The notes beneath the pieces were generated by a model. The model had not been told where the DNA came from. It searched no databases and saw only the letters and a list, made by a program, of their open reading frames with translations. This document shows positions 35,244 to 42,736 of a stretch of 64,000 nucleotides of DNA, one piece after another. Numbering within the stretch: position 1 is the first letter of the stretch; each line of letters starts with the position of its first letter. Both the position numbers and the translations under genes were made by a program. This stretch comes from SIG437 sp045576235 (lineage in GTDB: Bacteria > Bacillota > Clostridia > UBA1381 > UBA9506): positions 8,179 through 72,178 of the forward strand of contig JAZNGA010000043.1 in NCBI GenBank assembly GCA_045576235.1, read 5' to 3'.

Positions 35244-35771
35244 TTATCTTATTTGATAAAATGATTCACCATGGTCGTATGTAACAAATATCAATCCATC
35301 GTTAGAAAAAATAATTCTTTCTGAATTTCTATATCCTTCGTTATAATTAATATCTGCTTCAAACCATCTACGACCTTCTTTGACAGGTAAAATTTTTTTC
35401 ATATTATAATATTCCCCACATATCATTTTCCCTGGAGCCACTTCTGATAAATTACCAAGCCTTTTTTCCCAACCTAATTTTTTAGCATTTTTCTTAGTTA
35501 TGTAATTATCAGGCAAACGATTAAAATGCTTCAAGTGCCAATCTGCACCATCTATCCCTTTATTCGTTGCCGTTCCCGCTAAAATCGTCAAAACAGCTTC
35601 TTCATAACACTTACAGTTCAGGTGCAATGGCGGCCTTTGCGCAGTCGTATCTGCCCATTCAAACATTCTGCCATCTAAAGATAAACAATGAATGCAAGTT
35701 TTTGTGCTTAAATTTGTTCTCCATTTCCAGCATCCACTGTTTTTCAACACTACAGGTCTTTGATTATTCAT
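35244..35771 (-). CDS. Barnase-type RNase toxin with short phage-head (MuF-like) N-terminus, cassette A
   Basis: 175 residues. Residues 10-65 carry a cysteine motif ending CIHCLSLDGRMFEW and PPLHLNCKCYEEA, as in the C-terminal part of Mu gpF-like phage head proteins. Residues 80-175 match barnase: LPDNYITKKNAKKLGW, FEADINYNEGYRNSERI and YDHGESFYQIR, keeping the catalytic Glu (FEAD), Arg and His (DHG). The loop GKSIGGD of barnase is changed to GKMICGE. The start is ATG 35771 behind GAGGGAG; the TTG at 35825 has no site. There is no export signal. The layout is that of a MuF-type polymorphic toxin cut to its tail. Confidence 0.88.
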   Translation of the reverse strand: MNNQRPVVLKNSGCWKWRTNLSTKTCIHCLSLDGRMFEWADTTAQRPPLHLNCKCYEEAVLTILAGTATNKGIDGADWHLKHFNRLPDNYITKKNAKKLGWEKRLGNLSEVAPGKMICGEYYNMKKILPVKEGRRWFEADINYNEGYRNSERIIFSNDGLIFVTYDHGESFYQIR

Positions 35772-35877
35772 ATACTCCCTCATTTTTGAAGAAAGTATAT
35801 CAAAATCTATTTTCCCAAAATACAATTTTAAATTATTTATCTCTTACTATTAAAACATTTTACTTTTCTATTGTCTT

Positions 35878-35906
35878 ATTATATCAAAACGACAAGTAAT
35901 AATCAA
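35878..35906 (-). promoter_or_regulatory. Promoter of cassette A
   Basis: Minus-strand TTGATT (35901-35906), 17-base spacer, TG-A-TATAAT (-10 at 35878-35883). The same sequence is kept in cassette B. Confidence 0.7.
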
Positions 35907-35909
35907 ACA

Positions 35910-36270
35910 CGAAAAAACGCATCATCATTTTCATATATTATCACATTGACAAGAGATTTATTGCGCTACCGCCACCAAAATTGCTAAAAACGCATAAAAT
36001 TACCACTTTGCTCTACTGAAAACGGCAAAAAACAACCGCATCAACGCAATTAAACATTGCTTTAATGCGACTTTTCTTAATTTTACACTTTCGTGATAAT
36101 CATTGGAGGAGCAGGTGCTTTGATATCCGAACTTTCTCCAATAGAACTTCCGGGGTCCCCGAAAAGCCGTTGGCTTTTTGGGGAGAAGGAAGAGCAAGGG
36201 AGTGGACGGATGTTTTCGCCATACGGCGAAAACGAAGTCAAACGCACTTTGCTCTGACGTGGTGGAGACG
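35910..36270. other. Conserved non-coding block upstream of cassette A
   Basis: No gene is supported, although frames are open on both strands. Copies of CACTTTGCTCT lie near both ends (36004-36014 and 36245-36255). Inside are a GAAAAGCCG/CGGCTTTT-like fold and a TTTTCGCC/GGCGAAAA hairpin. It is about 97% identical to 37372-37627. One minus frame reads RLFGDPGSSIGES and continues to a stop, which may be a relic of a phage or element protein. Confidence 0.5.
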
Positions 36271-36314
36271 AGGCGCAAGCCGTGAGTTTCACGGTGTGTG
36301 AAAAATAATTTTCC

Positions 36315-36590
36315 TCATTCCATGATGATTACTTCACTTTCAGGCTCTTCTTTTTGAAAGTCTTCAAAAACCTCAAGGATAAGTCCCATTGGATATTGAA
36401 CATCAACTAATTCTAATTTGCTTTTCTTTATATAAACTCGCATCGGTGTTTCACAAAACCCTGTTAAACAGTCCCATAATGCATCTGCATTTTCGCCATA
36501 AAAATTTGGCAATTCCAATTTATTCTTAAGTTCTGTATGCAAATCTTTCCCACTTTTACAAGAAGTAAAATCTATTGTAATTTCCTTCAT
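36315..36590 (-). CDS. Barstar-family RNase inhibitor (cassette B immunity)
   Basis: 91 residues, about 60-65% identical to the cassette A inhibitor by eye. It keeps the more canonical contact region LPNFYGENADALWDCLTGF. The differences cluster in the toxin-facing helix and the central strand (MRVYIKKSKLELVDV against VRFCIKKDKTESLEV), while the two ends are identical. The binding site AAAGGTGATG is correctly spaced. It follows its toxin by 21 bases. Confidence 0.88.
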   Translation of the reverse strand: MKEITIDFTSCKSGKDLHTELKNKLELPNFYGENADALWDCLTGFCETPMRVYIKKSKLELVDVQYPMGLILEVFEDFQKEEPESEVIIME

Positions 36591-36611
36591 TTAACATCAC
36601 CTTTCAATCAA

Positions 36612-37142
36612 TTATCTTATTTGATAAAATGTTTTATAATGATCATATGTAACAAAAATCAGCCCATCATTTGAGTAAAGAATTCTTTCTGAATTTCTAT
36701 AGCCTTTATTATAATTAATATCCGCCTCGAACCATTTACGATCTTCTTTTTCAGGAAGAATCTTACCATTATTTTTATACATATCTCCACCTATCGTTTT
36801 TCCACAAGCCACTTTTGACAAATTTCCTCCAATTGGATTCCAACCTATTTTTTTAGCATCTCCTTTAGTTATGTAATTATCAGGCAACTTATTAAAATGC
36901 TTCAAGTGCCAATCTGCACCATCTATCCCTTTATTCGTTGCCGTTCCCGCTAAAATAGTCAAAACAGCTTCATCATAACACTTACAGTTAAGGTGCAGCG
37001 GTGGTCTTTGTTGAGTTGTATCCGCCCATTCAAACATTCTGCCATCTAATGATAAACAAGGAATGCAAGTCTTACTGCTTCTAGTTATTCTCCATCTCCA
37101 GTATTCACTGTTTTTCATGACTACAGGTTTTTGATTATTCAT
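36612..37142 (-). CDS. Barnase-type RNase toxin with MuF-like N-terminus, cassette B
   Basis: 176 residues, about three quarters identical to cassette A. It is closer to classical barnase: LPDNYITKGDAKKIGW, GKTIGGDMY, FEADINYNKGYRNSERILYS and YDHYKTFYQIR, with catalytic Glu, Arg and His present. The N-terminal cysteine motif (CIPCLSLDGRMF, HLNCKC) is shared with A. Start ATG 37142 after AGGAGGGAGTAT. It lacks a signal peptide, so how it would reach a target cell, or whether it acts inside, is unknown. Confidence 0.9.
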   Translation of the reverse strand: MNNQKPVVMKNSEYWRWRITRSSKTCIPCLSLDGRMFEWADTTQQRPPLHLNCKCYDEAVLTILAGTATNKGIDGADWHLKHFNKLPDNYITKGDAKKIGWNPIGGNLSKVACGKTIGGDMYKNNGKILPEKEDRKWFEADINYNKGYRNSERILYSNDGLIFVTYDHYKTFYQIR

Positions 37143-37247
37143 ATACTCCCTCCTTTTGAAGAAAGTAGATCAAAATCAATTTTCCCAAAATATAATTTTA
37201 AATTATTTATCTCTTACTCTTAAAATATTTTACTTTTCTATTGTCTT

Positions 37248-37276
37248 ATTATATCAAAACGACAAGTAATAATCAA
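37248..37276 (-). promoter_or_regulatory. Promoter of cassette B
   Basis: TTGATT (37271-37276), 17-base spacer, TG-A-TATAAT (-10 at 37248-37253) on the minus strand. Confidence 0.7.
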
Positions 37277-37279
37277 ACA

Positions 37280-37665
37280 CAAAAAACGCATCATCATTTT
37301 CATATATTAACATATTGACAAGAGATTGGTTACGCTATCACCACTAAAATTGCTAAAAACGCATAAAATTACCACTTTGCTCTACTGAAAACGGCAAAAA
37401 ACAGCCGCACAATAGCAATTAAACATTGCTTTAATGCGACTTTTCTTAATTTTACACTTTCGTGATAATCATTGGTGGAGCAGGTGCTTTGATATCCGAA
37501 CTTTCTCCAATAGAACTTCCGGGGTCCCCGAAAAGCCGTTGGCTTTTTGGGGAGAAGGAAGAGCAAGGGAGTGGACGGATGTTTTCGCCATACGGCGGAA
37601 ACGAAGTCAAACGCACTTTGCTCTGACATGTAAGAACGATATAATTTTACTGTCAAGTTTATCTT
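37280..37665. other. Conserved non-coding block upstream of cassette B
   Basis: No supported gene. 37372-37627 repeats the block upstream of cassette A with about seven differences in 260 bases. After 37627 the sequence becomes unique and leads into the hairpin array. Confidence 0.55.
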
Positions 37666-37836
37666 AGCTAAATTTTGCAACAAGTTGTAAAGTGAAATTA
37701 TTGCTCCGCAATAGCTAAATTGTTTCTTGCGAAACAGCTAAATAAAATTCGCCACAAGCGTGCATGGCACATTTAGCTGCCGTAGGCAATTTAGCTGAGT
37801 TTGCTCAATTTAGCTCGCCGTCAGGCGAATTTAGCT
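37666..37836. repeat. Octamer/hairpin array (AGCTAAAT x3, then ATTTAGCT x4)
   Basis: AGCTAAAT starts near 37666, 37713 and 37736. Its reverse complement ATTTAGCT starts near 37771, 37789, 37808 and 37828. Between them lie small hairpins such as TTGCTCCGCAA, GCCGTAGGC, GAGTTTGCTC and CGCCGTCAGGCG. The two halves could fold back on each other. No coding frame, and the spacers are far too short for CRISPR. Confidence 0.7.
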
Positions 37837-37881
37837 GAAAACGGGATAGAATTCACTGACAGTAAATTCTATCCCGTTTTC
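37837..37881 (-). terminator. Terminator of the tRNA-Ser operon
   Basis: Perfect 17-base arms (37837-37853 and 37865-37881) with core ACGGGATAGAATT, loop of 11 bases, beginning one base past the CCA end of the tRNA. Confidence 0.8.
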
Positions 37882-37882
37882 A

Positions 37883-37974
37883 TGGCGGAGAAGGAGGGAT
37901 TTGAACCCTCGCGCCAGTTTCCCGACCTACACCCTTAGCAGGGGCGCCTCTTCGGCCAACTTGAGTACTTCTCC
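37883..37974 (-). tRNA. tRNA-Ser (GCU)
   Basis: A 92-nt class II tRNA with encoded CCA, acceptor GGAGAAG/CTTCTCC, anticodon loop CTGCTAA (GCU, reads AGC/AGU), a long variable arm (GGTCGGGAAACTGGC) and T-loop TTCAAAT. Confidence 0.95.
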
Positions 37975-38011
37975 GTGCTTCCGGATTTAAAAATGTTCTT
38001 AATAAAAAAAA

Positions 38012-38098
38012 TGGCGGAGAGGGTGAGATTCGAACTCACGGTGCTCTCGCATCACTGGTTTTCAAGACCAGCTCCTTAAACCGCTCGGACACCTCTCC
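38012..38098 (-). tRNA. tRNA-Ser (UGA)
   Basis: An 87-nt class II tRNA with encoded CCA, acceptor GGAGAGG/CCTCTCC, anticodon loop CTTGAAA (UGA), variable arm GATGCGAGAGCACC and T-loop TTCGAAT. It is first in the two-gene tRNA-Ser operon. Confidence 0.95.
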
Positions 38099-38123
38099 GT
38101 TTGCGTTGCTTACAACGATATAT

Positions 38124-38152
38124 ATTATAGCAACATAATTATTGTTTGTCAA
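38124..38152 (-). promoter_or_regulatory. Promoter of the tRNA-Ser operon
   Basis: Minus-strand TTGACA (38147-38152), 17-base spacer, TATAAT (38124-38129): full consensus. Confidence 0.88.
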
Positions 38153-38184
38153 GTGTTTTTTTTATTTTTTTAATATAAATTATT

Positions 38185-38229
38185 AAAAGGAGCTGTAGCA
38201 AAATGAACTCATTTTGCTACAGCCCTTTT
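38185..38229 (-). terminator. Terminator of the hydrogenase operon
   Basis: Perfect 13-base arms GCTGTAGCAAAAT (38192-38204) and ATTTTGCTACAGC (38211-38223), followed on the minus strand by TCCTTTT. Nearly the same stem recurs after ychF at 55253-55284. Confidence 0.88.
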
Positions 38230-38237
38230 TTAACAAA

Positions 38238-39974
38238 TTAGAATAAATCTCTCTTTGTGTAGTGAGTGTGCAAGAGCTCGTGTGATTTATGTGAACCCGG
38301 TTTTTCAAGGAATTCAGCATATAACTTTTTAATGTATGGATTTTCGTGGCTCTTTCTGACTGCGAGCGCCTTATCTTCAGCATAAAGAGCTTTTGCTCTT
38401 TCAGCTTTAAGGTCAATATCCATATGTGTTTTAGCTGATCTGATAGGCTGACCGCCACCTGTCACGCAACCACCAGGGCAAGCCATGATTTCGATGAAAT
38501 GATAATCAGCTTTTCCTGCTTTGATATCATCTAAAAGCTTTCTTGCATTGCCAAGACCATGAGCTACAGCAACCTTAACATCCATTCCGGCAACTTTAAC
38601 CGTTGCTTCTTTAATTCCTTCTGTTCCACGAACTGCATTGAATTCAATGTTATCAAGCGGTTTGTTCTCTAAAATTTCAGCAACTGTTCTGAGAGCCGCT
38701 TCCATAACGCCGCCTGTTGCACCAAAGATAACAGCAGCACCTGTTGATTCACCACAAGGATCATCAAACTGCTCATCTTCAAGCTCATTAAATCTGATTC
38801 CTGCCTGCTTAATCATTCTTGCAAGCTCTCTTGTTGAAATTACAACATCAACATCACGATATTTATCTCCCATTTCAGGACGCTGTGCCTCAAATTTCTT
38901 AGCTACGCAAGGCATCACAGAAACAACATAGATGTTTGCAGGGTCAATTCCTGCCTGCTCTGCATAATATGATTTTATGAGAGCACCAAACATCTCGTGA
39001 GGAGACTTACAGGTTGATAAATTATCTAAAAATTCGGGGAAATTATGCTCACAGAATTTAATCCAGCCAGGGCTGCAAGATGTGATCATCGGAAGTTTTC
39101 CGCCGTTCTGAATTCTGTCGATAAGCTCTGTTCCTTCTTCCATAATTGTCACATCGGCACCTGTGTTTGTGTCAAACACTTTATCAAAGCCAAGCGCTTT
39201 TAAAGCTGCAACCATCTTGCCTGTGACAGGTGTTCCGATTTCCATGCCGAATTCTTCGCCAAGCGCTGCACGAACAGCAGGAGCAGTCTGAACAACGACA
39301 TGCTTTGTTTCATCGCTAAGCGCTGCCCACACATCATCTGTGTTATCCTTTTCGCGAAGAGCGCCAACAGGACAAGCAGCAATACACTGACCGCAATTTA
39401 CGCAAGCTGTCTCAGCTAAAGGCTTGTTAAATGCTGTCGCAATTTTTGTGTTAAATCCTCTTTCTGTTGCATCAATGACACCAACAGTCTGAATTTCTTT
39501 ACAAGCACTTACGCAACGACGGCAAAGAACACATTTATTGTTATCTCTTACGATAGATGGTGACAAATCGTCAATCTCATATTCATTGCGAACACCCTCA
39601 TATGCAATATCAGTCACACCGAGCTCTTCACTGAGTGTCTGGAGTTCGCAGTTTTTGTTTCTGATACATGTGAGACATTTGCGTTCATGATTTGAAAGAA
39701 GAAGCTCCAGAGTTGATTTTCTTGCCTCTCTTACTTTAGCTGTGTTTGTGAGAATTTCAAGTCCCTCTGAAACAGGATATACACAAGCAGCCTGAAGGTT
39801 TCTTGCACCCTTGATTTCAACAACACACATTCTGCATGAGCCGGTTTTGCTCACATTTTTCATATAACAAAGAGTAGGTATATCTATTTTAGCAGCTTTT
39901 GCAGCTTCTAAAACGGTATAGTTTTTTGGAACGCTTATTTCTTTACCGTTTATAATTACATTAACCATATCCAT
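38238..39974 (-). CDS. hndD: [FeFe] hydrogenase catalytic subunit (NADH-dependent, HndD/HydA type)
   Basis: 578 residues. 2Fe-2S ferredoxin-like domain (residues 1-80, CYMKNVSKTGSCRMC), His-Cys3 region near 95-110 (HERKCLTCIRNKNCEL), two 4Fe-4S motifs (CVLCRRCVSAC; CVNCGQCIAAC), the H-cluster domain with TSCSPGW, MPCVAKKFE and MACPGGCVTGGGQP, and a small-subunit-like tail (HENPYIKKLYAEF). It makes or consumes H2, with electrons from NADH and probably ferredoxin through HndC. The first H-cluster motif has Ser after Cys where the textbook form is TSCCPxW. Last gene of the operon. Confidence 0.95.
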   Translation of the reverse strand: MDMVNVIINGKEISVPKNYTVLEAAKAAKIDIPTLCYMKNVSKTGSCRMCVVEIKGARNLQAACVYPVSEGLEILTNTAKVREARKSTLELLLSNHERKCLTCIRNKNCELQTLSEELGVTDIAYEGVRNEYEIDDLSPSIVRDNNKCVLCRRCVSACKEIQTVGVIDATERGFNTKIATAFNKPLAETACVNCGQCIAACPVGALREKDNTDDVWAALSDETKHVVVQTAPAVRAALGEEFGMEIGTPVTGKMVAALKALGFDKVFDTNTGADVTIMEEGTELIDRIQNGGKLPMITSCSPGWIKFCEHNFPEFLDNLSTCKSPHEMFGALIKSYYAEQAGIDPANIYVVSVMPCVAKKFEAQRPEMGDKYRDVDVVISTRELARMIKQAGIRFNELEDEQFDDPCGESTGAAVIFGATGGVMEAALRTVAEILENKPLDNIEFNAVRGTEGIKEATVKVAGMDVKVAVAHGLGNARKLLDDIKAGKADYHFIEIMACPGGCVTGGGQPIRSAKTHMDIDLKAERAKALYAEDKALAVRKSHENPYIKKLYAEFLEKPGSHKSHELLHTHYTKRDLF

Positions 39975-39990
39975 TTCTATTACTCCTCCC

Positions 39991-41787
39991 CTATTTTCTA
40001 ATTATTGCCTTCTTAGGACACTTGCCTTCGCACACGCCGCACTTAATACATTTATCTGTATCAATTGTGAAAGGCTTCTTAATCTCACCTGTAATAGCGC
40101 CAACAGGACAATTCTTAGCACAGATGCTACAACCAATACACTTATCTTCGATGATTGTGTATTTAAGAAGGTCTTTACATACGCCTGCAGGACAAACCTT
40201 ATCACGAACATGAGCCTCATATTCATCTCTGAAATATCTGAGTGTGCTTAAAACAGGGTTAGGAGCTGTCTGACCGAGACCGCAAAGCGATGAAGACTTA
40301 ATGTCATTACAGAGCTTTTCAAGCTTGTCTAAGTCTTCCATTGTTCCCTGTCCCTTTGTGATTTTGTCAAGAATCTCATAGAGTCTCTTTGTTCCGACAC
40401 GGCATGGTGTACATTTACCGCAAGATTCATCAACAGTAAACTCTAAGAAGAACTTTGCAATGTCAACCATACAGTTATCCTCGTCCATAACGATAAGTCC
40501 GCCCGAACCCATCATTGAGCCGATGCTGATAAGTGAATCATAGTCGATAGGTGTGTCCATGAGTGATGCAGGAATACATCCGCCTGAAGGACCACCTGTC
40601 TGAGCTGCCTTGAATTTCTTTCCGTTTGGAATTCCGCCACCGATTTCTTCAATGATTTCACGGAGTGTTGTTCCCATTGGAACTTCAACAAGACCTGTGT
40701 TGTTAATCTTACCACCGAGAGCAAAAACCTTTGTTCCTTTGCTCTTCTCTGTGCCGATATTTGTGAACCAGTCAGCACCTTTATTTATGATAATAGGAAT
40801 GTTTGCATATGTTTCAACATTATTTAAAAGTGTCGGTTTGTCCCAGAGACCTTTAACAGCAGGGAACGGCGGACGAGGACGCGGCTCACCACGATGACCT
40901 TCAATTGATGTGATAAGAGCTGTTTCCTCACCGCAAACAAACGCACCTGCACCAAGTCTGATTTCCAAGTCGAAGCAGAAGTCTGTGCCAAAAATGTTCT
41001 TTCCTAAAAGACCATGATCACGGGCATCTTCAATAGCTTTCTGAAGCCTCTTAACAGCAATCGGATATTCTGCACGAATGTAGATATAACCCTGATCTGC
41101 GCCAACAGCATAAGCTGCAATCGCCATAGCTTCAATAATGCTGTGGGGGTCACCCTCAAGCACGCTTCTGTCCATGAATGCACCCGGGTCACCTTCGTCG
41201 GCATTACATGCAACATATTTTTTGTCGCCTTCAGCCTTATATGTGAAATCCCATTTCATGCCTGTTGAGAAACCACCGCCGCCACGGCCTCTTAAGCCTG
41301 ACTTTTTGATTTCATTGATAACATCTTCCTGTGACATTTCAGTTAAAACTTTACCTAAAGCTTTATAACCGTCAAATGCAATATATTCTTCGATGTTTTC
41401 AGGATCAATAACACCACAGTTACGAAGTGCTAAACGGAGCTGCTTCTTATAGAAATCAACCTCATTTAAGCTCTTGATATTTTCACCATCTGCAACTGTT
41501 TCCTGATAAAGAAGTCTTTTAACAATACGGCCCTTTAAGATGTGCTCTTCAACAATCTCTTTAACATCTTCTTTTTTAACCATGCTGTAAAAAGCACCTT
41601 CAGGATAAACAATAACAATCGGACCTAAAGCACAAAGTCCGAAACAACCTGTTTTGATAACCTTGATTTCCTGTTCAAGACCGTTTTCTTTCAACTGGAA
41701 TTCCATTTCTTTTATAATTTCTTCGCAGCCCGACGAAGTACAGCCTGTTCCGCCGCAGCATAAAACATGTCCTCTGACTCTATCCAT
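39991..41787 (-). CDS. hndC: NADH-binding hydrogenase subunit (HndC/HydB, NuoF-like)
   Basis: 598 residues. N-terminal thioredoxin-like 2Fe-2S domain (CCGGTGCTSSGC; CFGLCALGP), NuoF domain with the Rossmann-like GRGGGGFSTGMKW and GEETALITSIEG (FMN and NADH sites), SLBB domain, an iron-sulfur motif CGKCTPCRVG, and two C-terminal 4Fe-4S motifs (CIGCSICAKNCP; CIKCGVCEGKCP). It passes electrons between NADH and the hydrogenase and, in bifurcating enzymes, ferredoxin. The start ATG follows AAAGGGAGATTTTAAA. Confidence 0.95.
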   Translation of the reverse strand: MDRVRGHVLCCGGTGCTSSGCEEIIKEMEFQLKENGLEQEIKVIKTGCFGLCALGPIVIVYPEGAFYSMVKKEDVKEIVEEHILKGRIVKRLLYQETVADGENIKSLNEVDFYKKQLRLALRNCGVIDPENIEEYIAFDGYKALGKVLTEMSQEDVINEIKKSGLRGRGGGGFSTGMKWDFTYKAEGDKKYVACNADEGDPGAFMDRSVLEGDPHSIIEAMAIAAYAVGADQGYIYIRAEYPIAVKRLQKAIEDARDHGLLGKNIFGTDFCFDLEIRLGAGAFVCGEETALITSIEGHRGEPRPRPPFPAVKGLWDKPTLLNNVETYANIPIIINKGADWFTNIGTEKSKGTKVFALGGKINNTGLVEVPMGTTLREIIEEIGGGIPNGKKFKAAQTGGPSGGCIPASLMDTPIDYDSLISIGSMMGSGGLIVMDEDNCMVDIAKFFLEFTVDESCGKCTPCRVGTKRLYEILDKITKGQGTMEDLDKLEKLCNDIKSSSLCGLGQTAPNPVLSTLRYFRDEYEAHVRDKVCPAGVCKDLLKYTIIEDKCIGCSICAKNCPVGAITGEIKKPFTIDTDKCIKCGVCEGKCPKKAIIRK

Positions 41788-41808
41788 TTTAAAATCTCCC
41801 TTTCTTAA

Positions 41809-42174
41809 TTACTTCGCAGCACCAATAGTATGCTCTGTTACAACGCGACCATTTACGAGGTGTTCTCCCACAATTTTAGCAACCTTGTCAGGAGTCATAT
41901 TTACATATGTTGTCTTTTCACCGTTTGGCGCATAAACATCAACAATCGGCTCTAACTTGCACATTCCCACGCAACCTGTCTGTGTCACAGTTACATCACT
42001 TAAATTTCTTTTCGCAATTTCATCTAAAAAAGCTGTCATAACGGGACGAGCACCTGCTGAAATGCCACATGTTCCCATTCCTACAACGACTCTATAGCCT
42101 TCCTGACTTGTTCTTAAGTTAACATTATCAAGCATTCTTTTTCTTATTGCTTCAAGTTCTGCTAAGCTTTTCAT
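41809..42174 (-). CDS. hndB: Thioredoxin-like [2Fe-2S] ferredoxin subunit (HndB)
   Basis: 121 residues. A short helical start is followed by a thioredoxin-like ferredoxin fold with Cys in GTCGISAGA and CVGMCKLEPIVDVY. HndB-type proteins are small accessory subunits of NADH-linked hydrogenases. It starts 17 bases after the ATPase gene and 21 bases before hndC; the GCGGAGGTTAGATT binding site is strong. Confidence 0.9.
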   Translation of the reverse strand: MKSLAELEAIRKRMLDNVNLRTSQEGYRVVVGMGTCGISAGARPVMTAFLDEIAKRNLSDVTVTQTGCVGMCKLEPIVDVYAPNGEKTTYVNMTPDKVAKIVGEHLVNGRVVTEHTIGAAK

Positions 42175-42191
42175 AATCTAACCTCCGCAAA

Positions 42192-42734
42192 TTAATTTTG
42201 AATTTCGTTTTCGCCTTCTTCTAAAAAGCTCTTTATCCACATATATACATCAGGTTCGGAAAAACTGACATCCCCCAAAACATTCTTAAGCTCTCTGGTG
42301 TCAAACACAAAGCTTTTTTCATTGAATGAATGCATATAGACAAAATCTATGTCACTATGCGAGACAATGGTGCAAAGCATGGTGCTGACCATGTCGCCCA
42401 AGGGCTGTCTGTCTATGTGGTCATGAACAAAAGTTGCTGTCACCTTAGTTCCAACTCCAAGCGAAGATTCAATCGAAAGGTCTCCTCCGCAAAAATTTGC
42501 CGCCTGTTTGAAAAGCGGAATTCCGAGACCGACCTTTCTTGTCGTCCTGCTGGTTGTGAACGGGTCAACCACTCTGCTCACAAGCTCCCCGCTCATTCCT
42601 TTTCCGTTATCTTCAACAGATATTTCCAAAATGTTTTTTTCAGTGTCTTCAATAACAGAGACATTAATGAGGGAAGCTCCCGCAGCAACCGAATTCTGAA
42701 CTATGTCCGTAATATGTAGCGAGAGTTCTTTCAT
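42192..42734 (-). CDS. GHKL ATP-binding protein in the hydrogenase operon
   Basis: 180 residues with a histidine-kinase-type ATPase domain: N box (VQNSVAAGASLINV), G1 box VEDNGKGM, F/G2 region KVGLGIPLF and G3 (GVGTKVTATF). It has no dimerisation/phosphoacceptor domain, so it resembles RsbW/SpoIIAB-type kinases or a MutL-like ATPase module. It is wedged between hndA and hndB, two bases after the hndA stop and with no obvious binding site, so translation is probably coupled. Presumably it has a role in assembly or regulation; this recurs in clostridial hydrogenase operons as far as I recall. Confidence 0.82.
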   Translation of the reverse strand: MKELSLHITDIVQNSVAAGASLINVSVIEDTEKNILEISVEDNGKGMSGELVSRVVDPFTTSRTTRKVGLGIPLFKQAANFCGGDLSIESSLGVGTKVTATFVHDHIDRQPLGDMVSTMLCTIVSHSDIDFVYMHSFNEKSFVFDTRELKNVLGDVSFSEPDVYMWIKSFLEEGENEIQN

Positions 42735-42736
42735 AA

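Larger units (their letters stand above)
34907..36258. repeat. Tandem duplication unit 1 (barnase/barstar cassette A)
   Basis: It aligns end to end with 36279-37627: terminator hairpin, barstar, barnase, promoter, then a 260-base non-coding block. The non-coding block (from about 36001) differs from its partner at only about seven positions, whereas the proteins differ at a quarter to over a third of positions. Confidence 0.85.
36279..37627. repeat. Tandem duplication unit 2 (barnase/barstar cassette B)
   Basis: Second copy of 34907-36258, same gene order and orientation. The junction lies at about 36258-36279. Its upstream block is nearly identical to copy 1, but its genes have diverged. 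Confidence 0.85.

Noticed and set aside
36279..36294. Full terminator after cassette B matching cassette A
   Set aside because: The stem has decayed (ACCGTGA/TCACGGC with a changed loop) and the T-run is gone, so I do not list it as a working terminator.
36000..36301. Overlapping frames in the non-coding block upstream of the barnase cassettes
   Set aside because: Both strands are open but the products are not recognisable and the starts lack binding sites. I treat them as chance frames in a conserved non-coding repeat.
37666..37836. CRISPR array
   Set aside because: The repeated unit is only eight bases, orientation flips midway, the spacing is about 20 bases with hairpins instead of unique spacers, and no cas gene is present.
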